A stretch of 64,000 nt of DNA from Chamaecrista fasciculata (GCA_003254925.1 QANZ01013640.1:1-64000); one strand, 5' to 3'; positions 1 to 13,298 are shown, numbered from the stretch's first letter. The notes: generated by a model not told the origin, from the letters alone. Numbers and translations are program-made.

Positions 1-1080
1 ATATTCATAGACTACAACAAATTATGCTCAAAAGTAAGTATTAAACAAATTGTTTCAAAATTATCTATTGATTGAGTGTACTTGAATTTAAATGCAACTA
101 TACTAATAATCAATTTACAGTTTGTATAAGAATTTGGAGTGTTGTGCACTTTTGTGAATGAGTGAGTGATTGCTATGCTTATAGCGTGTGGGGCATGCCT
201 ACAATCATAAACACATATAGAATAAATGAAAATTTTATTTTAACCATGATTGATTTTTATTTAGATTTTTGAAAGATGAAAATATATATGATTATAATTA
301 ATTTGATCATTTTTAAAAAATATTTTTATTGATATATGATAAAAAATATATTGTGTAAAAATTATTTGCCTAAACATAGATACCTTTTTGAAAAAAAGTT
401 GTGATGTCTGTAATCTAGGTAGACTCACAAAATTTTTGCTTGAGTTTAGATTTTTCATTTTGCAACAAAAATATCATTTAGTATATATGGAGATTAATCC
501 TTATTTAAGGCAATAAGATTCACAATAAAACTATTATTTTTAAAAAAATAGTATAACAAATTAAACTTAGAGTTATTGTCTGTAAAGAATATTATCATAA
601 TAGTTAAAGTTTTGTCCATTTTAATTTGTTAGATGAATAAATCTTCATTCATTAGAAAATAAGATAAGATTATATATTAAGGAGATCACATAAATTTAAA
701 GAAGAAATTGAAGATGTGAATAAGAGGTAAAAACACCCATTTTATTTTTGTAGAGAATTATCTTTTTAGTGTTTTCTTTACAACGTTGAGCTTCAAAAAT
801 AGACTGAAAAGAAAGAAAAAGATATTCCCTGGTTGTAAATTAAGATTTTCTAAGGTTTTATTTTTTAAAAAAGATTTTCTAAAGTTTTGCCTATGAGAAA
901 TTGTGAACTTGGACTACTTTTTAACTTTGGTCCGAATTAGGCCAATTTTGAAACTTTGGTGGATTGATGCGGAGATAAATGGGCCGGCCCATTTGGTGTA
1001 ATAGTTTCGACTTTCGAATATAAAGAAGCTCAAAATTAAGGATCTATTTTTCATTCCTATCTTAAAAAATGATTTTTTAA
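1..1080. other. AT-rich intergenic DNA, no gene seen
   Basis: No reading frame with a credible protein, no splice structure and no complete mobile element was recognised. The short reading frames are low-complexity translations of AT-rich DNA. It ends at the first copy of the short duplication that flanks the insertion beginning at 1094. Confidence 0.6.
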
Positions 1081-1093
1081 AATTGTTTTGAGT

Positions 1094-1784
1094 AGAAGAG
1101 ATCAGCCGCTAGAGAGAAAAACAAGAGAGAGAAGTCTCCTAAGGTTTCACTCTAAAGCCCCTTTGAGGGGCTGTTGGTAGGACTTCCATGGCGTCTCCGG
1201 CGGCAGGTTCGACGGTACCAGCGGCCCCTTCTTTTTTTTGTTGTTTTTTCTGTCTTTTGTGGGAGGTCGAAATAGTAAAGAGGAGCTTTTGTAAAAGCTT
1301 TTCTTTTATGTCTCATTTTTGGGTATCATGGCTGAAACCTTTCACTCTTTCCTTTGTTTTCTACTCCCTTTCGTCTCCCTTCCACTAGGGAAGGTTTTCT
1401 TTTTCTTTCTTTAGGTATCTTTTCGTCTTTTTTGTTGTCTTTGCAATTTTCTTCTTGATTTATAATTTTGTGGAAGATTCTTAAAGATCCTCTCAAAAAT
1501 GATAAGAGAGTTTGAGCAAAATGGTTGTCTTCTACTGAGTTGTTTGATTAGGCTGAAAGTTGTCTTTGGGTAGGTTTTTTCTTCAACCCTCGTGTGTTGC
1601 TTAGGTGAAAATTTTTGCCTTGTTGTGGTATCCACTTCTCCCTACTGGTGTGTTGCCAGGTTAGGCTTTGAAAGTTGGGTCAAGCCTTGTGGAGTGTAGG
1701 CTTGCTTGTATCTGGTATGTTTGGCCTACTTTTCTCCCGATTATTGTGGCCCTTGTGGCCTATCTGATGTTTCGACCAAAAAAA
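1094..1784 (+). mobile_element. Non-LTR retroelement or retrocopy (LINE-like), degenerate
   Basis: The segment is flanked by a 13-bp direct repeat, AATTGTTTTGAGT at 1081–1093 and AATTGTTTTAAGT at 1785–1797 (one mismatch), and ends in a short A tract just before the second copy. That is the signature of target-primed reverse transcription. It is richer in GC than its surroundings and has an ATG at 1188 in a GGCGTCTCCGGCGGC context, followed by a short open stretch that soon stops. No endonuclease or reverse transcriptase domain can be read, so it is either a heavily deleted LINE or a retrocopy of an unknown transcript. Confidence 0.45.
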
Positions 1785-1797
1785 AATTGTTTTAAGT

Positions 1798-3180
1798 CAA
1801 AAACTACAATTGACAAAAAAAAAATTAGGCGTACATTTTTTTATTTAGATAAAATCAGTGAAAAAACATAGCAAAACGAGGATAGACTCAGATACAAGTT
1901 AAACGAGTTACCCACGGTGACGGGGCCACAAATAAAATTGTTTTGATTAGGTGTACATTTTGTATAAAAAAGAAAAGATTGATGGTATAATTAATTCAAA
2001 AAAATTTTAGGGATATAATTGAAACTGACATCATATTTTGAGGGTACAATTGATTAAAAAAAACCTTTGGGGAGACAACTAAAAATGACCGTATACTTTG
2101 GAGGTACTAAAAATACTTTTGTCATATTTTTTGTAGTTAAATTTTAGTTTTTTTCTTACCTATTCGCTTAATGATTTAAGTAAAAATTAATTTCATTTAG
2201 ACTGAAGGTGACACTCAATGAATACTTTAAGAATCGAACCTTAATCATATTATCTAAGTATTATTCGCTTACCACTCCATCAAATAATTATAGGTTCCAA
2301 ATAGAATTTCTAAAATCATAACATTACTCAATAATTTTTAACATAGTTAGTTTTTTTATTACAATTTGAAGGGAAGTAAAATAACTATCCAGATTCCCGC
2401 AACAATAGCTGAAAATATTAAAAAAGGTAAATATACAATTTATTAATAGTATAAAAAGCATTAATAAATTCGTTAAAATGACATGAAAAAGATAAAAATC
2501 TTTCTTTTTTGGAACAAAAAGACAAAAATCTCAACTATACTTATAATCCAAAACGGATAAATAAATATTTGATCTCAATTTATGTTAGAATCATTCTTTG
2601 TATAAGAATTTTCATTTTGTTATTATTTTTCTTTTATGTCTAAAGATTATGTGTTTGAACTTATAATAAACGTAATCACATGATTGTGGCCTAGTGGTTC
2701 CTCACTTAATTCTTAACTCATTCTTAACTCATTTTTAAGTATGGAAAAGTTTACCCTTAAATAGAAGACCTGCGGCGAAGAGATTAGTTGCTGTTTCCGA
2801 TGGTGGATACCTTTGGTTTAAAAAAAAACTTTTAATAAAAGTGTAAAAATTTAGTTAATCTTTTTCCTTTTTCTCCTTATCTTACCATTACAATATTTTC
2901 TTTTTTTTTTTTATTAAATTTCTTATTGAGAAAAATAATATATTATATTTTTTCTATCTCTAAACGTTTATGTGTTTGAACTTATAATATTTTGGCCCCA
3001 AAAAAGAACTCATTATAAAAGTGTAAATAATTTGGTTAAACTTTTTCTTCATTTCATATTACATTATTACAATTACAATAAAATTTTGTCATGTAAACTT
3101 GTATATTTGATGTCTTTGCTCTTCGAAGTTACATTACAACTCGAAAGTGTTACCGTTTTTACTGTGTGAATTCAGCAACA
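1798..3180. repeat. TE-derived intergenic DNA with SINE-like fragments and a local duplication
   Basis: 1870–2110 resembles one end of a MULE-type element. 2208–2290 read on the minus strand has tRNA-like A-box (GAGTGGTAAGCG) and B-box (AAGGTTCGATTCTT) strings. 2680–2815 begins with a similar A-box-like GTGGCCTAGTGG on the plus strand. The phrases TATGTGTTTGAACTTATAAT and ATAAAAGTGTAAA recur near 2650/2840 and 2970/3017, so 2930–3060 looks like an uninterrupted copy of DNA that an insertion split at 2680–2820. None of these elements is complete. Confidence 0.3.
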
Positions 3181-3310
3181 AGGTCAACGACGAGTCTCAT
3201 AGCGTTATCGCGATCTCGTGGTACTGCCACCTAATGCAAATCCCCAAATTCCTCTTCCTATTTCCGATTTCTTAATCATTTTCGACGAACAATTTCACTT
3301 TAGGGTTTCG

Positions 3311-3434
3311 GTAATTTCTTAATTTCTTTATGTTTTTGTTAATTTTCTCTGATTGATTATCATTTAGATTGAGCTTTGATTTTGGATTTTGGATTTTGAT
3401 TTGATTCGAACTGTGTCGAGATTTCTTTTTGCAG
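3311..3434 (+). other. TNO1: Intron in the 5' UTR of the TNO1-like gene
   Basis: A GT donor follows TTTAGGGTTTCG at 3310, and a pyrimidine-rich acceptor ending TTTTTGCAG lies at 3434. The start codon used for the protein comes 56 bp later, at 3491. The leader therefore appears to be two exons. The transcription start was not located and no clear TATA box was seen. Confidence 0.55.
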
Positions 3435-3490
3435 ATCCGAATATTATTGTTTTTGGAAGTAATTCGATTATGAGTTTATGACCGCCTGAA

Positions 3491-6400
3491 ATGTCTGAGA
3501 ATCACGTGGCAGAGCAGGTTGTGGAAGGTGATGGAGCTACAGAGCAAGGGACTCAGGGAACGCCTTCTGAATCTAGTGCAGAAAGAGCATCTAATTTAGT
3601 GGAACAATCAAATGGAGTTAGCGAATCAACGTTCGAATCTACTCATCAAGACGACGCACTCGAAACAATGAATCAGGTAGCCATACCGAGTTTTAATGTT
3701 TATTATATGCTTAAAAGGGAGGGAATCGATTTTCACATTCTGAAATCTATAATGGGGTTTTTGGTGGTTTTGAACAGGGAGACCGTGATGATGTTAAATC
3801 TACAGAGGAGGCTGCAAAAGATGATATGTTTGAAGATTGTTCTGATGAGTTAGGCACAATTGATGGTAGGCAAAATGATGTTAAGGAAGAGACGGAAGCT
3901 GGTGAGAATGAAGAGAACTCGGAAAATAATCGGCGGAGTCATTCTGGTGAACTGAGCAATGAGGTGGGGATGACTGTTGCGGATAAAGGAGCTGTTACAC
4001 TGGAATATAAGGTTTGTTGTATTTGTATAAGATTAAGGCTAATCTTACCTGGTCACGTTTATTCTGGATTTCTGATCTTTTCTATGATTCAGGAAGGAAG
4101 AGAATTTGCTGAAGGAGTACGTGATCTTCATTGTCAGCTAAAGGCTCTGTCCTGCCAACAGTCATTGCTGAATGAAGGTGAAGTTGCTCATCTGGCTGAT
4201 GTTCCTTTGGAGGAGATGATTAAGGAATGTTTTGAGTTTGTCAAAACCACTTCAGAAGAAAGATCAAATGCTGAGGCGACGATACGAAATCTTCATGTTC
4301 TTCTTTCAGATAAAGATCAGGAGATAGAAAATCTCAATATGAAGGTTACTGAGTTATTGGTATCCCATGATAACTCAGCTGAGAAGACTTTGGAAGTATC
4401 ATCAGAAACTCAGCCTGAAAAGGATCATGATATTAATATCGTAGTAGATAGAATAATGTCCTCTCTTGCAACGGTAGTTAATCAAGAGCAAGTAGTGGAT
4501 AATTCTATTGGCATGAAAATAGTTAATATTGAGGAAGGCACTGCTCTTTTAATCGAAAAGTATAACAATATTCTTTCTGAAATTTATCAACTTGCGCAAT
4601 CTTTCTCTGAGGCTGGGTTTGATACTAAGGAGCAGGAATATGGGAGTATACTGGTTGCTGCTCATGGTGGATTGCTGGAACTCAAAAGAAAGGAAGCAGA
4701 ATTGGTTGAAAAGCTGGCCCATTTAGAAAATGAGAATAGAAAACTAGTGGAAGAGCTTGACAAGGAAAGGGTGATGATAGAGGCTTTGAATGGAGAAATT
4801 GGAAGTACGAAAGTAGAACTTGAGCAGGAAAGGGTTAAATTGTCCAATACCAGAGAAAAGCTTAGTTTGGCTGTGACAAAAGGAAAGGCTTTGGTACAGC
4901 AGCGGGATTCATTAAAGCATTCTCTAGCTGAAATTTCCAGTGAGCATGAGAAATGTTTGATTGAATTGCATGAAAAGTCAGCTGAGTTAGAAGCTTCCAG
5001 GCTCACCAAGGAAGAGTTAGTTCTAAGTGAATATATGGTTGCTTCCTTACAAAATTCATTATTACAAAGTAATATGATTAATGAACAAGTTGAGAAAATA
5101 TTGTCCCAGACTGAACCTGATAAACCTGAATTGTTGGATATTCTGGAGAGATTAAGATGGATTGTGGATGATAGAAATGCCCTTAAGGGTGCCTTCTTGG
5201 AGTTCTGCAGACTGAAGGATGCTCTGTCTCTATTTGACCTACCAGAATCTGTGTCATCATCTGATTTGGAATCTCAAATAAATTGGCTGAGGGACGCCTT
5301 TTACAGGGCCAAAGATGATACAAACATTCTGCAGGATGAAATCTCTACAATTAAAGAAGCATCTCGTGCCCAAATTGATTGCTTGGCTGCATCCTTTTTG
5401 CTGGAATCACTGGAAAAAGATTATCTTCAATCCGAATTAGCTGATTTGAGTGGCCAATATGATAGAATTATTGAAATGAACCATCAGATTTTCATGGAGA
5501 GGGATCAGATAGTTAAAATGTTAGTTGAGGTTTCTGGCTATAACCTGGAAGACGAAAGAATTGATCATTCCTCCGCTGACACATCTATGATTATTAACCT
5601 TTGCTTTCAAATGCTAAAAGAACAGAGTGGTTCTTTCACTAGGTCATGTCGTATTGATGCTGAATTATTTGAAAGACTTAAAAGTCACTTATATGTTAGG
5701 GATCAGGAATTGATGCTCTGTGATGATATACTAGAGGAAGATATGCTGATTAGATTAGAGGTGGATAAACTCTCAAATGAGTTGAAAACTGCATCTGATG
5801 AAATCCTTGCACTGAAAGAAGAAAAGAGTTCTTTACAGAAAGATCTTGATCGATCAGAAGAGAAGTCTGCTGTGCTCAGGGATAAGTTATCCATGGCAGT
5901 TAAGAAAGGAAAGGGATTGGTTCAAGACAGGGACAATCTAAAAAGTCGTATAAATGAAATGAACTTGGAGATTGAGCAGGTAAAGCTTGATTTGCAGAAG
6001 GAAGAATCTGTAGTATCTGAATACAGAAATCAAATTAGTAAATTGTCCAGTGATGTAGAAAGCATCCCACTGTTGGAGGCTGAGCTTCAAGCAGTAAAAA
6101 GTGAAAGGAATCAGTTTGAGCAGTTTTTGTCGGAGAGCAATAACATGTTACAGAGAGTGATAGAGTCTATTGATCATATTGTTCTTCCTGTTGATTCAGT
6201 ATTGGAAGAGCCTGTGGAAAAGGTGAAGTGGCTTGCTGGTTTTATCAGTGAATGCCAAGATGCTAAGCTACGCTCTGAGCAGGAGCTGCTGGTTGTAAAG
6301 GAGGAAATCAGTAACCTTGAAAGTAAATTAGCAGAGGCGCAAGCGACCACAAATTCCCTTGAACAAGCATTATCTTCTTCGCAGAACAATATATCTCAAG

Positions 6401-9400
6401 TTGCTGAAGAAAAGAGGGAGTTAGAACTAGGGAAAGCAAAAGTTGAGGAGGAATTACATAAAGTGAAACAAGAACTTGCTGAGATTTGTGAGTCTACTAT
6501 GTTACTTAAAGCTGAATTGTCTCAGGCTGAAAAAGATATTGCTGTTTTATCCAATGAGAAAGAGCTGGCTCAAAGTGGTAGAGCTGCTGCGGAGACTGAG
6601 CTAGAGAGAGCTAAAGAAGAAGCTGCTAGGTTGACAAGCAAACTGGCTGAGGCCAGCACAACCATAAAGGACTTAGAAGATGTTGGTGAGTCTACTATGT
6701 CACTTAGAGCTGCATTGTCTCAGGCAGAAAAAGATGTTGCTGTTCTTTCCAGTGAAAAAGAGCTGGCTCAAAGTGGTAGAGCTGCTGCAGAGACCGAGCT
6801 AGAGAGAGTCAAAGAAGAAGTTGCTATGTTGACAAGCAAAATAGATGAGGCCAGCACAACCATAAAGAACTTGGAAGAGGTTGTTGAGTCTTCTATGTCA
6901 CTTAGAGCTGCATTGTCTCGGGCAGAAAAAGATATTGCTACTCTTTCCAGTGAAAAAGAGCTGGCTCAAAATGGTAGAGCTGCTGTAGAGACTGAGCTAG
7001 AGAGAGTTAAAGAAGAAGCTTCCAGCCTGACAAGCAAACTAGCAGAGGCTAGTGCGACCATAAAGCAATCACAAGAGCTTGATGAGTCTATTATGTCGCT
7101 TAAAGATGCATTATCTCAGGCAGAAAAAGATATTTCTGTTCTATCCAATGAGAAAGAGCTGGCTCTAAGTGGTAGAGCTGCTGCAGAGACCGAACTAGAG
7201 AGAGTTAAAGAAGAAGTTACCGGGTTGACAAGCAAACTAGCAGAGGTCAGCACAACCATAAAGGACTTAGAAGAGGTTGGTGAGTCTACTATGTCGCTTA
7301 GAGCTGCATTGTCTCAGGCAGAAAAAGATATCGCCGTAGTTTCCAATGAGAAAGAGCTGGCTCAAAGTGGTAGAGCTGCTGCAGAGACTGAGCTGGAGAG
7401 AGTCAAAGAAGAAGCTGCTAGGTTGACAAGCAAACTAGATGAGGCCAGCACAACCATAAGGGATTTAGAAGATACACTATCTCAGGCTGAGCATAATGTC
7501 AATTTATTGAAAGAAACATGTGATGCTGATCAAATTGTTAAAACAAATATGGAGAATGAAATGAAGAAATTGCAAGATGAAACTCAGCATCAGGCTAGCA
7601 AATTGGTAGATGCCACTTCAACTATAAAATCACTGGAAGATGCATTGTTAAAGGCAGAAAGCAATATCTCTGTCCTTGAGGATGCAAATAAGATTGCTAA
7701 AGAGGAGATATCATCACTCAGTTTCAAGTTAAATTCATGCCTGGATGAGTTATCTGGAAAGAACCGTAATTTGGAAAACAGGTCTATGGAGCTCATTGGA
7801 CGCTTAAATGATCTTCAAGTGCTTATGAAAGAGGACACCTTACTTCCCAGAGTAAAACATAGTTTTGAGAGGAAATTTGAGACCCTGAAGAATATAGATC
7901 TCATTCTAAACAAAATAAGGGACTACACTGTCGCCATGGCTGATAAGGATCCTGGAATGCACAGTTCGATGGAGGTAACATTCTTATCTTTCTCTTTTTC
8001 TCTCAATTTTATCTTCTTGTTCATGTGTGCTGTGCTGTCTTGAGGGTTTACCTGTTAGAGTTTTCCCACAAGAGGAACACAATCTAACCATCGACAGGTA
8101 TGTAAATCGTTTCATGTATAGTTGGTGACTAAGACAAAATGAATTGGATTGTGTACTTTGTAGAAAATTGCATGATGTGTTGTTTTTAAGTTTTTAGTTC
8201 TGCTCTGTTTCTGTGTACGTTATTATTGTATTCATTTTTCTTACTATTCCATATTGTTTATTCCAGGAAGATCTTTTGAGAAAAGCATCTTTTGATGGCA
8301 TCGAAAACTTTGATCTTGAAGTAGACACTGGAGTCATTAATGACACTGATATTGACAACGTGGTTTCCGAATTTGGAAAGTTTGTGAAAGGGTTTCATTT
8401 GAGAAACAAACGCATAGCAGATAGGTTTGATGATCTTTCTGGTTCTGTTGATGAGTTTATTTCTCTACTTCAGACAAAACTACTGGAAACAGAGACTGAT
8501 GTTAGAAGTGTTTTTGAGCGCTTTGAAACCCTGGATGAAAAAATAAATACTGGGGAAAGTTTAAGAGAAGAACAGGAAAACACCATAGCCACTTTGGAGA
8601 ATGATATCACAGTCTTGTTGTCCGCATGCACCAAAGCCTCCAGTGAACTTCTTTCTGAAGTTCCCAATAGTCTTGTGGAACCAGGTCCCATGCCTGAGAT
8701 AATGAATCTTGATGCAGATGCACTAGCCACGTATCATCAGAACAACAAATATAAGGAAACAGCACGAAAGTTGATAACTGCTACTAGGAAAGCTCAAGAT
8801 ATGATTAAACAATTTGAATTTAGAAGTAAGGAGGTAGATACAGTAATTGAAGATTTGCAGAATCAATTGAACAAAACAAGAGCTGCTTCTGAAAAGGTTG
8901 TAGAAGAAAGAGATCTAAGTCAAAATAGAGTCGTACAACTGGAGTCTGATGTACAAGTACTTCAAAATTCATGCATCGAGCTTAGAAATGACTTAGAAAG
9001 TTATCATGCCCTAGAGGAAAAATTAAAGGAAAAAGAGGCGGAGATTTCATCATTGCACAGTGCTTTGTCAACAAAACAAGAAGGTAAATGTTGAAACCTT
9101 TTTTTTCCTAGTTATATTTGCTTATGTGAATTCACTTGTTAATGATTTGATGTCTTTTTCCAGAGGCAGAAAACTCCCTCCTCTCAGCTTCTCAGGTAAG
9201 AACTCTCTTCGGCAAGATTGATGGGATCAAAATCCCTTTTGTAGAGTCAGGAGAAGAAAATGTGGAACCTAATACGTCAACCCCCACAAAGAAGCTCTTT
9301 TACATCGTTGATAGTGTTGCTGGTTTACATAGTCAAATCAATTCTTTGTCCCATGACAAAGAAGAACTGCAAACAGACCTTGCAACTAAGGCTATTGAAA

Positions 9401-11521
9401 TTAAGCATCTGGAGGAGGAAGTCAAACTTCTTAATAGTAACCAGGAAGTCAAGGAGAAGGTGAAAAATGAATTGTCTGAGTTCACCTTTGCTTTGGAAAA
9501 AATTCTTGGTATGTTGGGAGCCAGTGGTTGGGTTGAAGACAAAAAGTCTGCCGATCTGAAGGAATTAATACCAGCATTAGAAAAGCAGGTTATGGCCATT
9601 CTTTCGGAATCTGAAAATGCCAAATCTAAAGCCCAGGAACTCGGTGGGAAGTTAGTTGGAAGTCAGAAGCTTATTGATGAATTAACATCCAAGGTTAGAT
9701 TGCTTGAAGGTTCACTCAATGATAAGACATCTCAGCCAGAGATTGTCCAGGAAAGGAGTTTACCAGCATTATCTGCTGGATCTGAGATATCTGAAGTTGA
9801 AGAGGTAGCCGAACTCAATTATCAAAGCTTCATTTTCTTTCTTGATTCAAATTAGTGCTGGTTAGATCCTTAAGATTATTGAAGCTCAAATCTTAATTCT
9901 ATGCTCCATAAGCTTGTTAACTGAGTCCAGTGCTTGATGTTATTTTTAAAATATAACACCATATCATCACCCTTGAAGTTTTTACCCTACAAGTCTGAAC
10001 TTGTGTTGAATTGTTAGGAATTGCACTATATCTTTACATTTATATGCACATATGCTCACAAGTTTGTCAGTGTTACTAGGAACATAGATGATTTCAAGGG
10101 TTCTTTTGTTTGTTTTATTTACTTGTTTCTTTGCCTTTGTGAATTATTTCCTTGTATGTTGTATCTTAAATATATTATTTGCTTTCTTTTCTTGATCACT
10201 ATAACTTGGTCCATGACTTCCATCTTCGCTTGTGATGTGCTATTGTCAAACATGGCATGCATTTCTTCCATCTATTCAGGAAGCACGTATATAAAGCAGT
10301 TGTTTCTTGATGCAGGGATCACTTGGCAAGAAAGTCATATCTCCTGCTGCACCATCAGCTGCTCAAGTGCGTAATATGCGAAAAGGATCTACCGACCATC
10401 TTGCTCTTGATATTGGTGGGGAATCAGATCGTTTAATCAGCAGTTCAGATCTTGATGAGGATAAAGGTAATGATGAGTTTCCACAATATGATTGCTTACA
10501 TAATCATTAAAGCTCGAATACTCAACTGTAGATTACTTCGCAGGTCATGTATTCAAGTCTCTCAACACTTCGGGATTCATACCAACACACGGAAAGCTCA
10601 TTGCAGATAGAATTGATGGAATCTGGTAAAGTGATATTGCCTAATTGAATTTTCTGCCAATGGTAAAGAAAACAAATTGGGAATGGCCTCTTTTTAGCAT
10701 TTTACTGTGAAATAGAAGGCAATTCTTAATAGCTCACCATACAAGAGTGAAGATGGTAAAACCTGGAAAACTTGAGATATTGAATCATAAGACTATCCAT
10801 ACCTGTTTACAATGTCTCAACAAACACCCTGCAGTGTTATATAGTCCATGCCTAGAGGATTAAGATTCAGTTTCATATAGGGGACAATGACACATTTTGT
10901 TAAATATAATTCAGATATATTTGGGAAACAAATAATACCCTTACGGTCTTCCTAATGAAAGATTCCTTAAATTTTTGTCAGTGACCAGTTCAACTAAAAT
11001 TAATCAATATCTCTATCACCATGCACATGAAACTCCTTTGGACTTGGAAGTATGAACAAAGCAATATCTCATAATGCTACTACTGAAGCTTAACTTCAAT
11101 AAAGAACCTAGGATACGGCAAGGATCTAACTCTAGATACCTAAAAAAAAAGGGCAGCCCAGTGCACGAGGCTCCCACTAGGTGGGGTCTGGGAAGGGTCA
11201 AGATGTACACAGCTTTATCCCTGCTTTGCAGAGAGGCTGTTTCAGGATTTGAACCCGTGACCTTTTGGTCACTAGGGAGCAACCTTACCGTTGCGCCAAG
11301 GCTCACCCTCTTAACTCTAGATGCCTAGTGATAGAAATTTTAATAGCAAATGATCTCCAACAAAATCCACAATAAGATGGACTAAAAGATTAACTTGTGA
11401 GTCAATTTTTTTCTGCAGGGCAACTGGTGGCCGGCTTCTCATGAGTCGTCCTCGGGCGAGATTAGGAGTCATCGGTTATTTGCTGCTCTTGCATATATGG
11501 CTATTGGCAACAATCTTGTAG
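3491..11521 (+). CDS. TNO1: TNO1-like trans-Golgi network coiled-coil protein (SYP41-interacting)
   Basis: Eight coding exons were assembled by splice sites and phase: 3491–3676, 3778–4011, 4093–7974, 8267–9083, 9164–9804, 10316–10466, 10544–10625 and 11419–11521. They give 2031 residues. The protein is almost wholly long, charged coiled coil and ends in one hydrophobic segment (GVIGYLLLLHIWLLATIL) after GGRLLMSRPRARLG, so it is a C-terminal tail anchor facing the cytosol. That tail and the overall plan match Arabidopsis TNO1, a trans-Golgi network tether that binds the syntaxin SYP41 and is needed for vacuolar trafficking and salt tolerance. The intron at 4012–4092 is 81 bp and keeps the frame open, so its removal is inferred from GT–AG sites and from the odd cysteine-rich translation it would add. 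Residues 940–1269 form a five-fold 66-residue repeat. As I recall, the Arabidopsis protein is somewhat shorter (about 1800 residues). The family call is firm; exact exon edges are by eye. Confidence 0.85.
6490..7479 (+). repeat. TNO1: Five tandem 198-bp in-frame repeats inside TNO1 exon
   Basis: Units start at 6490, 6688, 6886, 7084 and 7282, each exactly 198 bp, with no drift. Each encodes 66 residues beginning E-S-(T/S/I)-M and containing ALSQAEKDI, ELAQSGRAAAETELERVKEE and LTSKLAEASTTIK. Units 2 and 5 agree at roughly nine of ten bases by eye. A more diverged relative precedes the array (around 6360–6489) and a shortened one follows (7480 on). Sixty-six residues equal six 11-residue hendecads but not a whole number of heptads. 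Confidence 0.9.
11139..11311 (-). mobile_element. Au-type SINE in the last intron of TNO1
   Basis: Read on the minus strand it starts GGTGAGCCTTGGCGCAACGG (tRNA-like box A), has GGTCACGGGTTCAAATCC (box B), and ends GGGCTGCCC followed by a T run. This layout is characteristic of the plant Au SINE family. It is flanked by a 16-bp duplication, TAACTCTAGATACCTA at 11127–11142 and TAACTCTAGATGCCTA at 11312–11327, with one mismatch. It is antisense to the host gene. Confidence 0.85.
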
Positions 11522-13298
11522 AAAAGCTGTCATGATCACCTATCTAGACTGCTCAACACTGCGTTTCCTGCATCTGCTAATTGTATGATACACATGCTAA
11601 TGTCTTTCTTTTTTCTATTCATGTCTCTCTTTTTGCCTCTGCTTCTTAAGCCCAACATGGTTTTATTACTGTGTATAGTTTAGTCACATTCCATTTGATT
11701 CTCTGCAATCACATTTTAGGGATACAGAGAATCCAATCATCAATCAATGTTTGGGGATATTTTTTCCCCCCATATATTATTCTTTGACCTTCTTCATCAT
11801 ATTTTTATGAAACTTCCACCATCTGATTATTTAGACTAGTTTAATGTATTTAACTATTTAAGTATGATAGATGAAGATAAATTATTAGTGGCTCTGCTGT
11901 CATCTTTGCCACTTCAAAGTTTGTGCTACATACTTTTTTTCCTGCAATATTTAGTTATTTATGTCTTTGCACACTGCATCCATTAATGACTTTTCAAAAG
12001 CAATGGAATAATACAATTGGAATTTTAAAAATTATTGAGATGTTTTACCAATTGGAAAAAAATTAAAATAAAATAAATGTTTGGGACAAAATTACAATTA
12101 AAACTAACACCAATATTTAGAAAGTAAAATAGTGAGCAAATCAAATGTATATTTCTATTTACTGTCTGTAGACAAGAGAGGTCTGCGACTAAAGAAATTA
12201 CCGGGAGTAATGTTATTGCCGAGAAATTCAATCAAATAATTGTTTAACTAGTTTTTTTTTTATTGAAAAATTATCTTTTAGTCAAAGCTTATGAATAAGT
12301 TATATTATAAATTGTAATTGTGATGAAGAATTTTGTAATGAGATGATGTTAATAGTGAAGAAAGAAAGTGATGACAGTGATATAATAAAATAAGGACAAA
12401 ATTTCATTTTGGTCCTCAATGGAATCAATTTTGGTTTTGGTGTTAAAATTATTTTTGTTCCGTTTGATCTTTAATTTTTTATATTTTTTCTATTTTAGTT
12501 GTCAAAATGTGATTTTGTTTAATTTCAATTGTTATTTTTAACTTGAACTATTGAGATGATTTTTTTTTTTTGTTTTTTTGTGTTACAAAAAGTGAGTTTA
12601 TAAACAGATAAAAAGAAGTCTCTTCTCTTAGACATAAAGCAAAGATTAATTTGTGGTTGGTATTTTAAGAAAAGAGAATTTTTTTTTATTAACTCACTTA
12701 TAGTGATACATATAATTTTAATTGTTCAAATTATAAATAATGACAATAACCCAATAAAAAAAAAGAAGTAGAAGAAGAGGAAGAAGGTGGTTTAAGGGCT
12801 AAAATAAAAGAGAAAATAATGATGGTGAATGTGTGTTTTAAGACATATCAATATTTAACAGAAAATAGACGGATTGTAATGATAAGAGTAACTTAAAACA
12901 AATTGTATGTAGGACCAAATTGTGACCCGATCCAAAGATATGAGACCAAAAGTGCAAAAAAAAAATATATGAGACCAAATTGAAAATTGAACAAAAGATA
13001 CGAGACTTTGGCTAAATTTCTAAATTGCCCTCCATGGACCATGGACCACGTCGCAACAAAATAACGCACACGATAAAGATGAGCTCGTAAGCTCCAGTCC
13101 ACTAAAGAGCTCCTTCGATTTTTGAATTCATCATATTTCGATTCGCCTGTTATCTTACAAAACCATCAAGGTTTCGGAATTTCAATTCTCCTTTCGTCTT
13201 CGTTAACTGCGTATCTGGATTGCAATGGTGATAATGTAATATGACCAGAAATCTAGACTCAGATTTCGTCTATTTTCAATCACAATCTCTTACGTACT
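11522..13298. other. Intergenic DNA between TNO1 and the CAAX protease gene
   Basis: It holds the TNO1 3' UTR (no clear polyadenylation site chosen) and then AT-rich DNA. 12390–12560 and 12890–13010 carry 'TTTTGGTCCTCAATGG'- and 'GACCAAATTGAAAATTG'-type strings typical of worn MULE ends, but no paired termini or target duplication could be matched. No gene is seen. Confidence 0.5.

Noticed and set aside
4012..4092. Reading 4012–4092 as coding
   Set aside because: It keeps the frame, but it has GT–AG borders and gives a Cys/Ile-rich stretch unlike the surrounding coiled coil. It is treated as an intron.
4662..8730. Minus-strand frames inside TNO1 (for example 4662–5009, 6174–6389, 8470–8730)
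   Set aside because: Ser-rich translations antisense to Glu/Lys-rich coiled-coil codons. They are expected shadows.
11016..11328. Frames and a possible tRNA gene near 11.2 kb
   Set aside because: The A and B boxes belong to the SINE. There is no cloverleaf with acceptor stem, and the duplication brackets the whole unit.
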